A stretch of 64,000 nt of DNA from CAYYYG01 sp964591375. Lineage in GTDB: Bacteria > Patescibacteriota > Microgenomatia > UBA1406 > GWC2-37-13. The stretch is taken from positions 1 through 64,000 of the forward strand of contig CAZQAU010000006.1 in NCBI GenBank assembly GCA_964591375.1. The letters run 5' to 3'. Below are positions 43,351-51,055 of this stretch, in pieces. Positions within the stretch are counted from its first letter, which is position 1. Each line of letters starts with the position of its first letter. The position numbers and the translations under genes were made by a program. The notes beneath the pieces were generated by a model. It made no database searches. It was not told where the DNA came from and saw nothing but the letters and a program-made list of their open reading frames with translations.

Positions 43351-43794
43351 ATGACATATCAAGTCGAAATAGAAGCACTTTTCAGTACTATGATGCAATT
43401 GAGGAAATTAATGGCTCAACGGGCAGAGGAATCTCATGAGCAAAGAGCCGCTACTATGCTTCAGTTTTCTGCATTGCATTTTTTGATAGATAACAAAAAG
43501 GGAACGGTTAAAGAGTTAGCCCAATTTTTAAACCTATCAAAATCTTCAGCTACACAGTTAGTAGAACGATTAGCAAAAGCTGATTATGTCATAAGATTGG
43601 AAGATGCGGAAGATCGGCGTATAACTCGATTAAATATAACTCAATCAGGAAAAGAAAAAGCCGAAGAGTTGAAAGAAAAAATTAAATTAAAAATGAGTAA
43701 AATTTTTTCAAAGATAGCAAAAAAAGATATTCAAGAACTGATTAGAATTCAAACACAACTTATTGATATATTAAAAAAAGAACCTTATGAATAA
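43351..43794 (+). CDS. MarR-family transcriptional regulator
   Basis: Protein of 147 aa: dimerising helices flank a winged helix (GTVKELAQFLNLSKSSATQLVERLAKADYVIRLEDAEDRRITRLNITQSG), the MarR signature with DxRxxxLxLT-like wing. It heads an operon with a MacA-like adaptor (overlap 8 nt) and a MacB-type transporter, so it probably represses this efflux system until an unknown ligand binds. A matching dyad covers the promoter. Confidence 0.94.
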   Translation: MTYQVEIEALFSTMMQLRKLMAQRAEESHEQRAATMLQFSALHFLIDNKKGTVKELAQFLNLSKSSATQLVERLAKADYVIRLEDAEDRRITRLNITQSGKEKAEELKEKIKLKMSKIFSKIAKKDIQELIRIQTQLIDILKKEPYE

Positions 43795-45079
43795 ACTGAA
43801 ATCTATTTTAAAAATAATTATTAAACCTTACACGTGGTTCCGTACGACAAGAACACGTAATAAGGTGTTTACTATTCTTGGTTTGATTATTATTGTCATT
43901 CTTGTTTTAAGACAGATGAATAAAGCTAATTCTCAGCCGAAGTATGTAACTGCAAAAGTAAGCAGAAAAACTATCACTGCTTTAGTTTCTGAAACAGGTA
44001 ATGTAAATACGGCAGGGCGAGTGGATGTGTATTCATCTTCGACCGGAATCATCGAAGAAATTTATATTAATGACAGTGAAGAAGTTGCGTTAAATCAAGA
44101 ATTGTTTAAAGTGCGAAGTACAGCGACCGATCAAGAGAAAGCGGCTGCTTACGCTGCATATGTAAGTGCATTAAATTCACGTAATATAGCTGTTCAGAAT
44201 AAGCCTTTATATCAGGCACAGCTCGAATCAGCACGTAAATCCGTGATTGATGCTTCTAATGCTGTTAATGAAATGACTGACAACCGTAATAATGGACGTA
44301 ATAATCCGGCAACAAAAAAAACATATACGCAAGAGGAGATAGATAGTATTAATTCAGCACTTACGAGTGCCCGTCAGAACTTCTCGTCTTTAGAACAAAA
44401 ATATAAAGATACCGATACTGCAATACAAAGCGGGGCCGCGAGTTTAAGTTCGGCATGGCTAGCCTATCAAGCAACACAAAATTTAGTGGTGAAGGCACCG
44501 GCAGCTGGAACCGTCGCTAATTTTTCCAGCAAAATTGGTGATAAAGTCACTGCCAGTTCAGGCACAGTAGCCGCTTCTACTTCGCCTGTTCTAACGATTG
44601 CTAATTTATATGATTATTCGATCAAGTTGGCTCTTAATGAAGTAGATGTTCCCAAAGTTAAAGTAGGACAAACAGCTGAGATTACCATAGATGCGATTCC
44701 CGGAAAAACATTTAAAGGTGAGGTGATTCATGTTGATTCAGTAGGAACTAATTCCCAGGGCGTGATTACTTATAATGTGGTTTTAAATATTATGAATCCC
44801 ACTGATGTAATCAAACCAGCAATGACAGCAAATGCTGAAATCATAGTAGCTAAATCACAGGATGTATTGACAGTACCGAACAGTGCCATTAAACCATATC
44901 AGGGAAAAAAAGCTGTACAGGTGCTAGATACAAAAACGAAGAAACCAAAATATATCCCAGTTGAAGTGGGTATCAAAAGCCCAGAACGAACAGAAATAAA
45001 ACGGGGAGTTGCCGAAGGTACTGAAGTCATTACGGCAATTAAAAATGGTTCTGCCGCAGCAGTTACTCCCGCCAATTAA
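43787..45079 (+). CDS. MacA/HlyD-like efflux adaptor protein
   Basis: Protein of 430 aa: anchor helix (about 27-44), lipoyl half-motifs (STGIIEEIYINDSEEVALNQELFKV and VKAPAAGTVANFSSKIGDKV), alpha-hairpin with YTQEEIDSINSALTSARQN, beta-barrel (ITIDAIPGKTFKGEVIHVDSVGTNSQGVITYNV) and membrane-proximal domain. Same architecture as the adaptor at 22506, of which it is a paralog. Second gene of the MarR-controlled operon. Confidence 0.93.
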   Translation: MNKLKSILKIIIKPYTWFRTTRTRNKVFTILGLIIIVILVLRQMNKANSQPKYVTAKVSRKTITALVSETGNVNTAGRVDVYSSSTGIIEEIYINDSEEVALNQELFKVRSTATDQEKAAAYAAYVSALNSRNIAVQNKPLYQAQLESARKSVIDASNAVNEMTDNRNNGRNNPATKKTYTQEEIDSINSALTSARQNFSSLEQKYKDTDTAIQSGAASLSSAWLAYQATQNLVVKAPAAGTVANFSSKIGDKVTASSGTVAASTSPVLTIANLYDYSIKLALNEVDVPKVKVGQTAEITIDAIPGKTFKGEVIHVDSVGTNSQGVITYNVVLNIMNPTDVIKPAMTANAEIIVAKSQDVLTVPNSAIKPYQGKKAVQVLDTKTKKPKYIPVEVGIKSPERTEIKRGVAEGTEVITAIKNGSAAAVTPAN

Positions 45080-45086
45080 GACATGT

Positions 45087-45779
45087 ATGAAAGATCGTAA
45101 ATTACTTATCTCCTTGCGAGATATTACTAAAACGTATGGCAAAGGAACAGATACATATCAGGCCTTAAAAGGTATATCTCTGGATGTTTATGAAGGTGAA
45201 TTTGTAGCCATCATGGGTCCTTCCGGATCAGGAAAATCGACAACCATGCATATCGTAGGTGCATTAGATACCCCAACATCGGGAAAGTATATATTAAAAG
45301 GAAAAGATATTAGTACTTACAATGATGACGAACTAGCACTTATTCGTAATCGGGAAATTGGATTTGTGTTTCAATCGTTTAATTTACTACCTAGAACAAC
45401 TGTACTAAAAAATGTAGAAAGACCTATGATGTATGCCGGTATTCCTGAAGAAGAGCGATTAAGACGAGCGATGAAATGTTTAGAATTGGTACATATTGAA
45501 AGTAAGGCAAATAATATGTCAAACAATATATCGGGCGGACAGATTCAGCGTGTAGCAATAGCACGTGCTTTAGTCATGAATCCTGCGATTATTCTTGCCG
45601 ATGAGCCAACCGGTAATCTTGATAGTAAAACTTCGCATGAGATCATGAAATTTTTTCAAGAACTGAATAAACAAGGTCACACAATTGTACTTATTACCCA
45701 TGAAGATGATATTGCCGGTTTCGCCAGCCGTGTTGTCCGATTAAGAGATGGCGAAATTATTTCTGATACTAAAAAATAA
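45087..45779 (+). CDS. MacB/LolD-type ABC ATPase
   Basis: Protein of 230 aa with Walker A GPSGSGKST, signature ISGGQIQR, Walker B IILADEPTGNLDSKT and switch His in LITHE. In contrast to its paralog at 23833 the D-loop Asp is intact. ATG 45087 (MKDRKLLISLRDITKTY) is used; a longer frame from 45009 would overlap the adaptor by 71 nt. The permease follows after 3 nt. Confidence 0.94.
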   Translation: MKDRKLLISLRDITKTYGKGTDTYQALKGISLDVYEGEFVAIMGPSGSGKSTTMHIVGALDTPTSGKYILKGKDISTYNDDELALIRNREIGFVFQSFNLLPRTTVLKNVERPMMYAGIPEEERLRRAMKCLELVHIESKANNMSNNISGGQIQRVAIARALVMNPAIILADEPTGNLDSKTSHEIMKFFQELNKQGHTIVLITHEDDIAGFASRVVRLRDGEIISDTKK

Positions 45780-45782
45780 ATT

Positions 45783-47009
45783 ATGAACTACCGAGAATTA
45801 GTCATTTCAGCACTTACAGCCTTACGCGGTAATCTTCTCCGTACTCTATTAACGATGCTGGGAATTATAATCGGTATTACTTCTGTTATTCTGATTATTT
45901 CTTTAGGTGATGGAGCGACTCAGAGTATCAGCAATCAGATTTCTTCCTTTGGAACAAACACTTTATTTATAGTACCGGGATCGCGCGAACAACGTCAACA
46001 GCAAGGCCCGCAAGCTGGTGCGATTCGCTCACTCACCCTTGATGATGCGGAGGCAATTGCCGATAAAAATAAAATACAAAATATCAGCCTGGTTGCGGCG
46101 ATGGTAAGTAAGTCTACCCAAGCTACTGCCAATGGACAGACAAAGAATGTCACTGTTCAGGGAGTGGGATCAAATTTTTTCGCTATTCAGTCATATGAAA
46201 TCGCACAAGGAGAATTTTTTGATAAAGATAGTGAAGATAGTCTCGCCCGGGTAGCTGTTCTGGGATCTGAAGTTGTAACTGAGCTTTTTGGAGAAGGAGC
46301 CGAACCGGTTGGCGAAACCGTAAAAATAGATAACCGATCGTTCAGAGTGATGGGGGTACTTCAGGAAAAAGACAGTAGTGGTTTCTCCAATCCTAATTCA
46401 GCGGTTTATATACCCGTTACAACGGCAATGAAAATTTTACTTGGGCAAGATAATGTGTCGATGATTATGGCTCAGGCACAAGACCCCGATTTAATTGATC
46501 AGACAGTTAATGATTTAGGTAATTTGTTAGTAGATCAACACGATATTGAACCGGGAGAGAGTCGTGACTTTACGGTTAGTAGTTCCAAAGAAGCACTGGC
46601 TACCTTAAGTTCTGTCACCGGTCTTCTGACGACCTTACTTGCTGGTATTGCCGCAATTTCTTTGGTTGTCGGCGGTATTGGAATTATGAATATTATGTTA
46701 GTTACTGTGACTGAGCGGACAAAAGAGATAGGGTTATTAAAGGCAATTGGAGCTCAGCAACGTGATATTCTCACTCAGTTTCTGATCGAATCGTTGGTTT
46801 TAACTTTAGTAGGCGGGATTATTGGTATGACATTGGGAATCTTTTTTGCCTATATTATCACTCAGGTCGTAAAAATACCTTTTGTACTTTCTCCTATGGC
46901 AATTGTACTTGCGGTCGGTGTTTCCTCAGCAGTTGGAATCGGTTTTGGATATTACCCTGCAAGACGTGCGGCTAAGCTTTCGCCGATTGAGGCACTTCGT
47001 TATGAGTAA
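45783..47009 (+). CDS. MacB-type ABC permease (FtsX-like)
   Basis: Protein of 408 aa, the same length as its paralog at 24556. N-terminal LRGNLLRTLLTMLGIIIGITSVILI, extracytoplasmic domain with VAVLGSEVVTELFGEGAEPVGETVKI and AVYIPVTTAMKILLGQ, then three helices with GGIGIMNIMLVTVTERTKEIGLLKAIGA and terminal SPIEALRYE. Last gene of the MarR-controlled unit; the convergent YibE/F gene ends 4 nt downstream. Confidence 0.95.
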   Translation: MNYRELVISALTALRGNLLRTLLTMLGIIIGITSVILIISLGDGATQSISNQISSFGTNTLFIVPGSREQRQQQGPQAGAIRSLTLDDAEAIADKNKIQNISLVAAMVSKSTQATANGQTKNVTVQGVGSNFFAIQSYEIAQGEFFDKDSEDSLARVAVLGSEVVTELFGEGAEPVGETVKIDNRSFRVMGVLQEKDSSGFSNPNSAVYIPVTTAMKILLGQDNVSMIMAQAQDPDLIDQTVNDLGNLLVDQHDIEPGESRDFTVSSSKEALATLSSVTGLLTTLLAGIAAISLVVGGIGIMNIMLVTVTERTKEIGLLKAIGAQQRDILTQFLIESLVLTLVGGIIGMTLGIFFAYIITQVVKIPFVLSPMAIVLAVGVSSAVGIGFGYYPARRAAKLSPIEALRYE

Positions 47010-47013
47010 AAAA

Positions 47014-48138
47014 TCATATTGATCTTAATTTTTTCTTGCTAAAATATGCTGCAAGAAGGGTAGTTATGGGCACCGCTAAAATAAGTCCGATACTTGCAAC
47101 AAGTGTACGAACAATTTCCTCGGCAATCATTTCGTAGTTAATCACTTCCGAAAAGGGGGCCGGATTATTAATAAAAAGCAGTAATAAAGGTAGCGCTGCA
47201 CCAGTATAAACGAGTACTAGGGTATTAACTACAGATGCAATATGATCTTTCCCTACATCCATTCCCCGTGCATACAATTCTTTAAATGAAAGACGGGGAG
47301 ATGTATCAATTAGTTGTTCGACAATTGCAGCTTGTGAAATAGTGATATCATCAAGAATTCCTAACAAACCGATAATAATACCCGCCAACAGTAATCCTCG
47401 AATGTTTATACTACCCTGTTTAATCGATTGAAGAAAACCTGCTTCTTCCGAGGAAAATCCGGTTAATTTTGCGGCGTCAACAAAAATAGTAGCTAAAATA
47501 CCAGTGACTAAAAGTGCTATCATCGTACCGATTACAGACATAGTAGTTTTTCGATTAAATCCATGAGAGAGATAGAAAGTAACCGGAATAATAATAAGCG
47601 ATGCAATAATTGCGATTAGAATCGGATCCTGTCCATTGGAGATTTGAGGAAGTACAAAAAGAAAAATAACTAAAAATGAGAAGGCCATACCAAATATCGA
47701 TGCAATACCTCTTTTTCTCCCAATAATAATAGTAAGTGCCACAAAGATAATAAACAGCCAGAATAATGGTGCCCGTCTTACATAATCATTTATATAATAC
47801 ATATCATTACCTTCATAGTCTTTTATTGCAGTGAAAATGACATTGTCGCGAACCTGATATTTCTTTACATTACTAACAGGTATATTACCGTTTTCAATTA
47901 TTATTGTCTCACCGCGTCGGCTTCCCTGAGTAATATAGATTTCTAGTTTTTGATATAGTTGTTTTTGATTCAGCCCTGGTGGTTGAATCTGTTTTTCCTC
48001 AAGAATTTGAGTGATGACACCTTCCATTCGTTCTTGAATTGGGGTAGGCATAGGAGACGCAAGTTCTTGTGCATATGAAGTGGTAGCAAGAGTCAATATT
48101 ACAGTCATTAGCATTGATGCATATAAATGTCTTAGCAT
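47014..48138 (-). CDS. YibE/F-like membrane protein
   Basis: Protein of 374 aa: signal peptide (cleavage near SYAQ), an extracytoplasmic beta domain of about 110 residues (IEIYITQGSRRGETIIIENG-like segment, VSNVKKYQVRDNVIF), then eight helices with KRGIASIFGMAFSFLVIF, LLGILDDITISQAAIVEQL and RGMDVGKDHIASVVNTLVLVYTGAALPLLL, the YibE/F family signature. Its transport role is unknown. Transcribed from one arm of a perfect divergent inverted repeat and predicted leaderless. Confidence 0.92.
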   Translation of the reverse strand: MLRHLYASMLMTVILTLATTSYAQELASPMPTPIQERMEGVITQILEEKQIQPPGLNQKQLYQKLEIYITQGSRRGETIIIENGNIPVSNVKKYQVRDNVIFTAIKDYEGNDMYYINDYVRRAPLFWLFIIFVALTIIIGRKRGIASIFGMAFSFLVIFLFVLPQISNGQDPILIAIIASLIIIPVTFYLSHGFNRKTTMSVIGTMIALLVTGILATIFVDAAKLTGFSSEEAGFLQSIKQGSINIRGLLLAGIIIGLLGILDDITISQAAIVEQLIDTSPRLSFKELYARGMDVGKDHIASVVNTLVLVYTGAALPLLLLFINNPAPFSEVINYEMIAEEIVRTLVASIGLILAVPITTLLAAYFSKKKLRSI

Positions 48139-48182
48139 ATATAAATTATATCAGCTTGGACTGGTGATATAATTTATATATG
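48136..48182. promoter_or_regulatory. Perfect 18-bp inverted repeat forming two divergent leaderless promoters
   Basis: The arms CATATATAAATTATATCA (48136-48153) and TGATATAATTTATATATG (48165-48182) are exact reverse complements around an 11-bp spacer (GCTTGGACTGG). Each arm contains TATAAT and, 6 nt on, the ATG of its gene (YibE/F minus, pentapeptide plus). The -35 region of each promoter falls on the -10 of the other. Confidence 0.85.
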
Positions 48183-48761
48183 GACCTGATCAAACAATCA
48201 TCATTTGTTGAAGAAAAAATCTCTCACATAAATTTAAATGCAAGCGTCCTGAAAGATAAAGAGTTTGAAAACTGCACATTTGAAAGATGTTCTTTTGTTA
48301 ATGTTATTTTCGACAACTGCAAATTTATTGAATGTAAATTTATTGAATGCGTATTAAGTGCCATAAAACCTAATAATAATTCCTTTGTAGATATTACATT
48401 TCAGGATTCTAAAGTGATTGGTGTTGATTGGACAATCGCAAAAAATATTCGATCTTTGAGTTTTATGAAGTCACAGCTAGATTATTCCAATTTTAGTTAT
48501 TTAAAACTGCCTAAGATGAAGCTGACTAATTGTATTGTCCATGACGTGGATTTTACGGAAACGGATTTAACGGAAGGAGATTTTTCTGGCTCAGACTTCG
48601 AAAAAACTATTTTTTCAAATACAAATCTCACTAAGGTCGATTTTAGAAGAGCATCTAATTATGCTATTGATTTTCGATATAATATTTTAAAAAAAGCACA
48701 GTTTACTTTACCTGAAGCTGCTAACCTGCTAAATTCTCTTGATATTTTGCTGGAATACTAA
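48180..48761 (+). CDS. Pentapeptide-repeat protein
   Basis: Protein of 193 aa built of A(D/N)LxF-type pentapeptide repeats (for example FENCTFERCSFVNVIFDNCKFIECKFIEC and DFTETDLTEGDFSGSDFEKTIFSNTNLTKVDFRRA), forming a right-handed quadrilateral beta-helix. The length and a break in the repeats near residue 90 recall Qnr/McbG DNA-mimic proteins that protect gyrase, but other pentapeptide proteins have unrelated roles. Leaderless from the divergent repeat. Its 3' end overlaps the convergent hydrolase gene by 4 nt. Confidence 0.92.
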   Translation: MDLIKQSSFVEEKISHINLNASVLKDKEFENCTFERCSFVNVIFDNCKFIECKFIECVLSAIKPNNNSFVDITFQDSKVIGVDWTIAKNIRSLSFMKSQLDYSNFSYLKLPKMKLTNCIVHDVDFTETDLTEGDFSGSDFEKTIFSNTNLTKVDFRRASNYAIDFRYNILKKAQFTLPEAANLLNSLDILLEY

Positions 48762-49807
48762 TTCTTGACATTCTTATCAAAAAATTCGACAGAACGCTCA
48801 AGTGCTGTGTACAGATTAGTCGCGATATTATGATCATCACCCGGATAAATATATAATTCAGACTCTTTTCCTGCTTTTTTTAATTGCTTATCAAGTGTCT
48901 CACTAAACTGAACGGGTACAGAAGTATCGGAAGTACCATGATGAATCTGAATGGGGCCACCAATATCTTTCAAATATGAATTAGCCGAAATTGAATCCCA
49001 GAAATCACGGTTTTTTTCTGGATCGCCATATTGTTCGATCATTGATTGTCTCCAGCCACGTCGGGTAGTAGAAATAGTTGGGCTAAGAGAGTTACCACGA
49101 CGCCAGTTGTAAATAAGATCCGGATATGAAGCCACGACACCAGCCCAGATTACTCCGGCTTTTATTTCCGAATTCACCACCATACTACGGAGTGTTATAT
49201 AGCCACCCATAGAATGTCCCCACATACCAATTCGTTTTGGATCAGCATCTTTATATTTTTTCACAGAAGCGAGAGCATTTAAAACATCTATGGTATAGTC
49301 ATTGGAGCCATACCCGCCGCCCGCTACACCTTCTGAACTGCCATGTCCACGGTAGTCAGGTCGGAAAAGAAGATAGCCATTACGGGAAAATGCGTCGGTA
49401 TAGGCAATATACCGTTCTGTGGTGCGATATTCGGAAGGCGGAATATAGCCGTGGTTAAAAATTATGACTGGCCAGCCACTGGCAGGCTTTTCTCCTTGTG
49501 GTACAGTTAGTAAACCGAAAATTTTTAATCCATCAGATTTATAGGAGGCTATGTAGCGACTGTAGTTTAAACCAGGACTTAAAGTTTGTTCGATGGTAAG
49601 TTCACTACCAGGAAAATTCTGTTTACGAAACTCTTTTATCTGAAGTGGGTGAGTGTCTTTCGTTTCTAAAAAGCCACCTTCATCATCGTTTGTTTCAGAT
49701 ACCAGATTGTCATTTTTTGTATTAGATGTGTTTTGACTATTTTGAAAGAAAATAAAACTAACAATAAATAATATTCCTACCACTAAAGGAATAGCCATTT
49801 TTTTCAT
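48758..49807 (-). CDS. Anchored alpha/beta hydrolase (prolyl-oligopeptidase/acyl-esterase type)
   Basis: Protein of 349 aa: anchor (about 5-21), acidic linker, then an alpha/beta hydrolase with oxyanion HGYI (about 119), nucleophile Ser199 in GHSMGG, Asp294 in HGTSDTSVPV and His326 in GDDHNIA. The arrangement and DYRGHGSSEG loop fit the S9/dienelactone-like peptidase-esterase group. Substrate unknown; likely acts outside the membrane. TACACT ends 7 nt before the ATG. Confidence 0.92.
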   Translation of the reverse strand: MKKMAIPLVVGILFIVSFIFFQNSQNTSNTKNDNLVSETNDDEGGFLETKDTHPLQIKEFRKQNFPGSELTIEQTLSPGLNYSRYIASYKSDGLKIFGLLTVPQGEKPASGWPVIIFNHGYIPPSEYRTTERYIAYTDAFSRNGYLLFRPDYRGHGSSEGVAGGGYGSNDYTIDVLNALASVKKYKDADPKRIGMWGHSMGGYITLRSMVVNSEIKAGVIWAGVVASYPDLIYNWRRGNSLSPTISTTRRGWRQSMIEQYGDPEKNRDFWDSISANSYLKDIGGPIQIHHGTSDTSVPVQFSETLDKQLKKAGKESELYIYPGDDHNIATNLYTALERSVEFFDKNVKN

Positions 49808-49871
49808 AGAGATAAGTGTAATTAATAAAACTGAAATACTGCTGAAGAAATAGGAAAGTATAGCATGCTGC

Positions 49872-51017
49872 TTATAGCGTCGCAGGATTAATTTTGATTA
49901 TTTTGTCATCACCATTTTTGGGATTACCCCGTCCATCCTGGTTACTCGTGCTTATATAAAGCATATTGTCTGTACCTAAAGTAACTTCGCGTATGCGACC
50001 GAATTCATTCTTAAAATGTTCTTTAACAGCTGTTATATTTGTTCCATTTAAAACAGCTTCATACAAAGCTTCCCCTCGCAATCCACCAAAAAAAATCGAT
50101 CCTTTAAAGTATGCCATTCCTGAAGGTGCCCAAGTATTGGAACCACCAGAGTGCTTTTTAGACAGCTCCATTCCCGATTTAGTTTTGTCGCCTTCTATAT
50201 CAGGCCAGCCATAGTTTTTCCCTTTTTGAATGAGATTAAGTTCATCAAGCCCGGATAATATACCAGATCGGCCATGTTCTGTTGCCCACATCCGGCCATT
50301 GACATCCCATGTAAGCCCTTGCACATTACGATGTCCGTAGGTGTAAACAGCAGTGCTAAAAGGGTTATCGGATGGTATTTTTCCTTCATCTGTCACACGA
50401 AGAATTTTTCCACCTAATGTTTTAGTATTTTGAGCCTGTGAAGGATTTTGAGCATCACCCGTTCCTATATATAACATCTTGTCAGGTCCAAACTTTATGC
50501 GGCCGCCATTATGATTAGATGCACCGGGTATGGCATCAACAATAATCTTTTCGTCACTTAATTTTTTCTTTTCATATTTCATACGGGACACTCGATTTAA
50601 AGTATCATCACCTGTTTGACTATATGTGTAGTAAAAATAAACATAGTGATTTGTATCAAAATCAGGATGCAGTGTAATACCGAGGAGTCCGCCTTCGCCA
50701 ATTTCTTTTGCTTTTGTAATATGTGCTATTGGTTGAGAATTGAGCTCACCATTGGTATCAATCAAACGTACTGATCCGGATCGTTCGGTAATAAGAATAC
50801 TTGTATCTGGCAGTAGTGCCAAACCCCACGGAGTATCCAGGTTCTCAGCGATAACGGTAACTGTGTTTGAGTCGGAAACACTAGGATTAGTAGGCAAACC
50901 TGTTGTGGAATTATTGAACACGGGGGTAGATGTTGGACGAGTAAGTGATTTTTGTCGGAATAAAAAAATACTTACTAAAATAATGCTAAAAATAACGATA
51001 AGAAAAATATTTTTCAT
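49872..51017 (-). CDS. Anchored glucose/sorbosone dehydrogenase-like beta-propeller
   Basis: Protein of 381 aa: anchor (about 4-20), Thr/Pro linker, then a six-bladed propeller of the GSDH family (LDTPWGLALLPDTSILITERSG, GGLLGITLHPDF, NHNGGRIKFGPDKMLYIGTGDA, YTYGHRNVQGLTWD, GKNYGWPDIEGD, RIREVTLGTDNMLYISTSN). Known members use PQQ to oxidise sugars; the cofactor must be imported, as no pqq genes are seen. No electron acceptor is adjacent, though a ferric-reductase-like gene is divergent 38 nt away. Confidence 0.92.
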   Translation of the reverse strand: MKNIFLIVIFSIILVSIFLFRQKSLTRPTSTPVFNNSTTGLPTNPSVSDSNTVTVIAENLDTPWGLALLPDTSILITERSGSVRLIDTNGELNSQPIAHITKAKEIGEGGLLGITLHPDFDTNHYVYFYYTYSQTGDDTLNRVSRMKYEKKKLSDEKIIVDAIPGASNHNGGRIKFGPDKMLYIGTGDAQNPSQAQNTKTLGGKILRVTDEGKIPSDNPFSTAVYTYGHRNVQGLTWDVNGRMWATEHGRSGILSGLDELNLIQKGKNYGWPDIEGDKTKSGMELSKKHSGGSNTWAPSGMAYFKGSIFFGGLRGEALYEAVLNGTNITAVKEHFKNEFGRIREVTLGTDNMLYISTSNQDGRGNPKNGDDKIIKINPATL

Positions 51018-51055
51018 AAAAAAAAGAAGGTAATAATACTATAATTATAATCGAT

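Noticed and set aside
45009..45086. Longer start of the second ABC ATPase at 45009
   Set aside because: It overlaps the adaptor gene, and homologues start at the equivalent of ATG 45087.
48180..48761. Naming the pentapeptide protein Qnr
   Set aside because: Only the repeat fold and length are visible; gyrase-binding loops cannot be judged from sequence.
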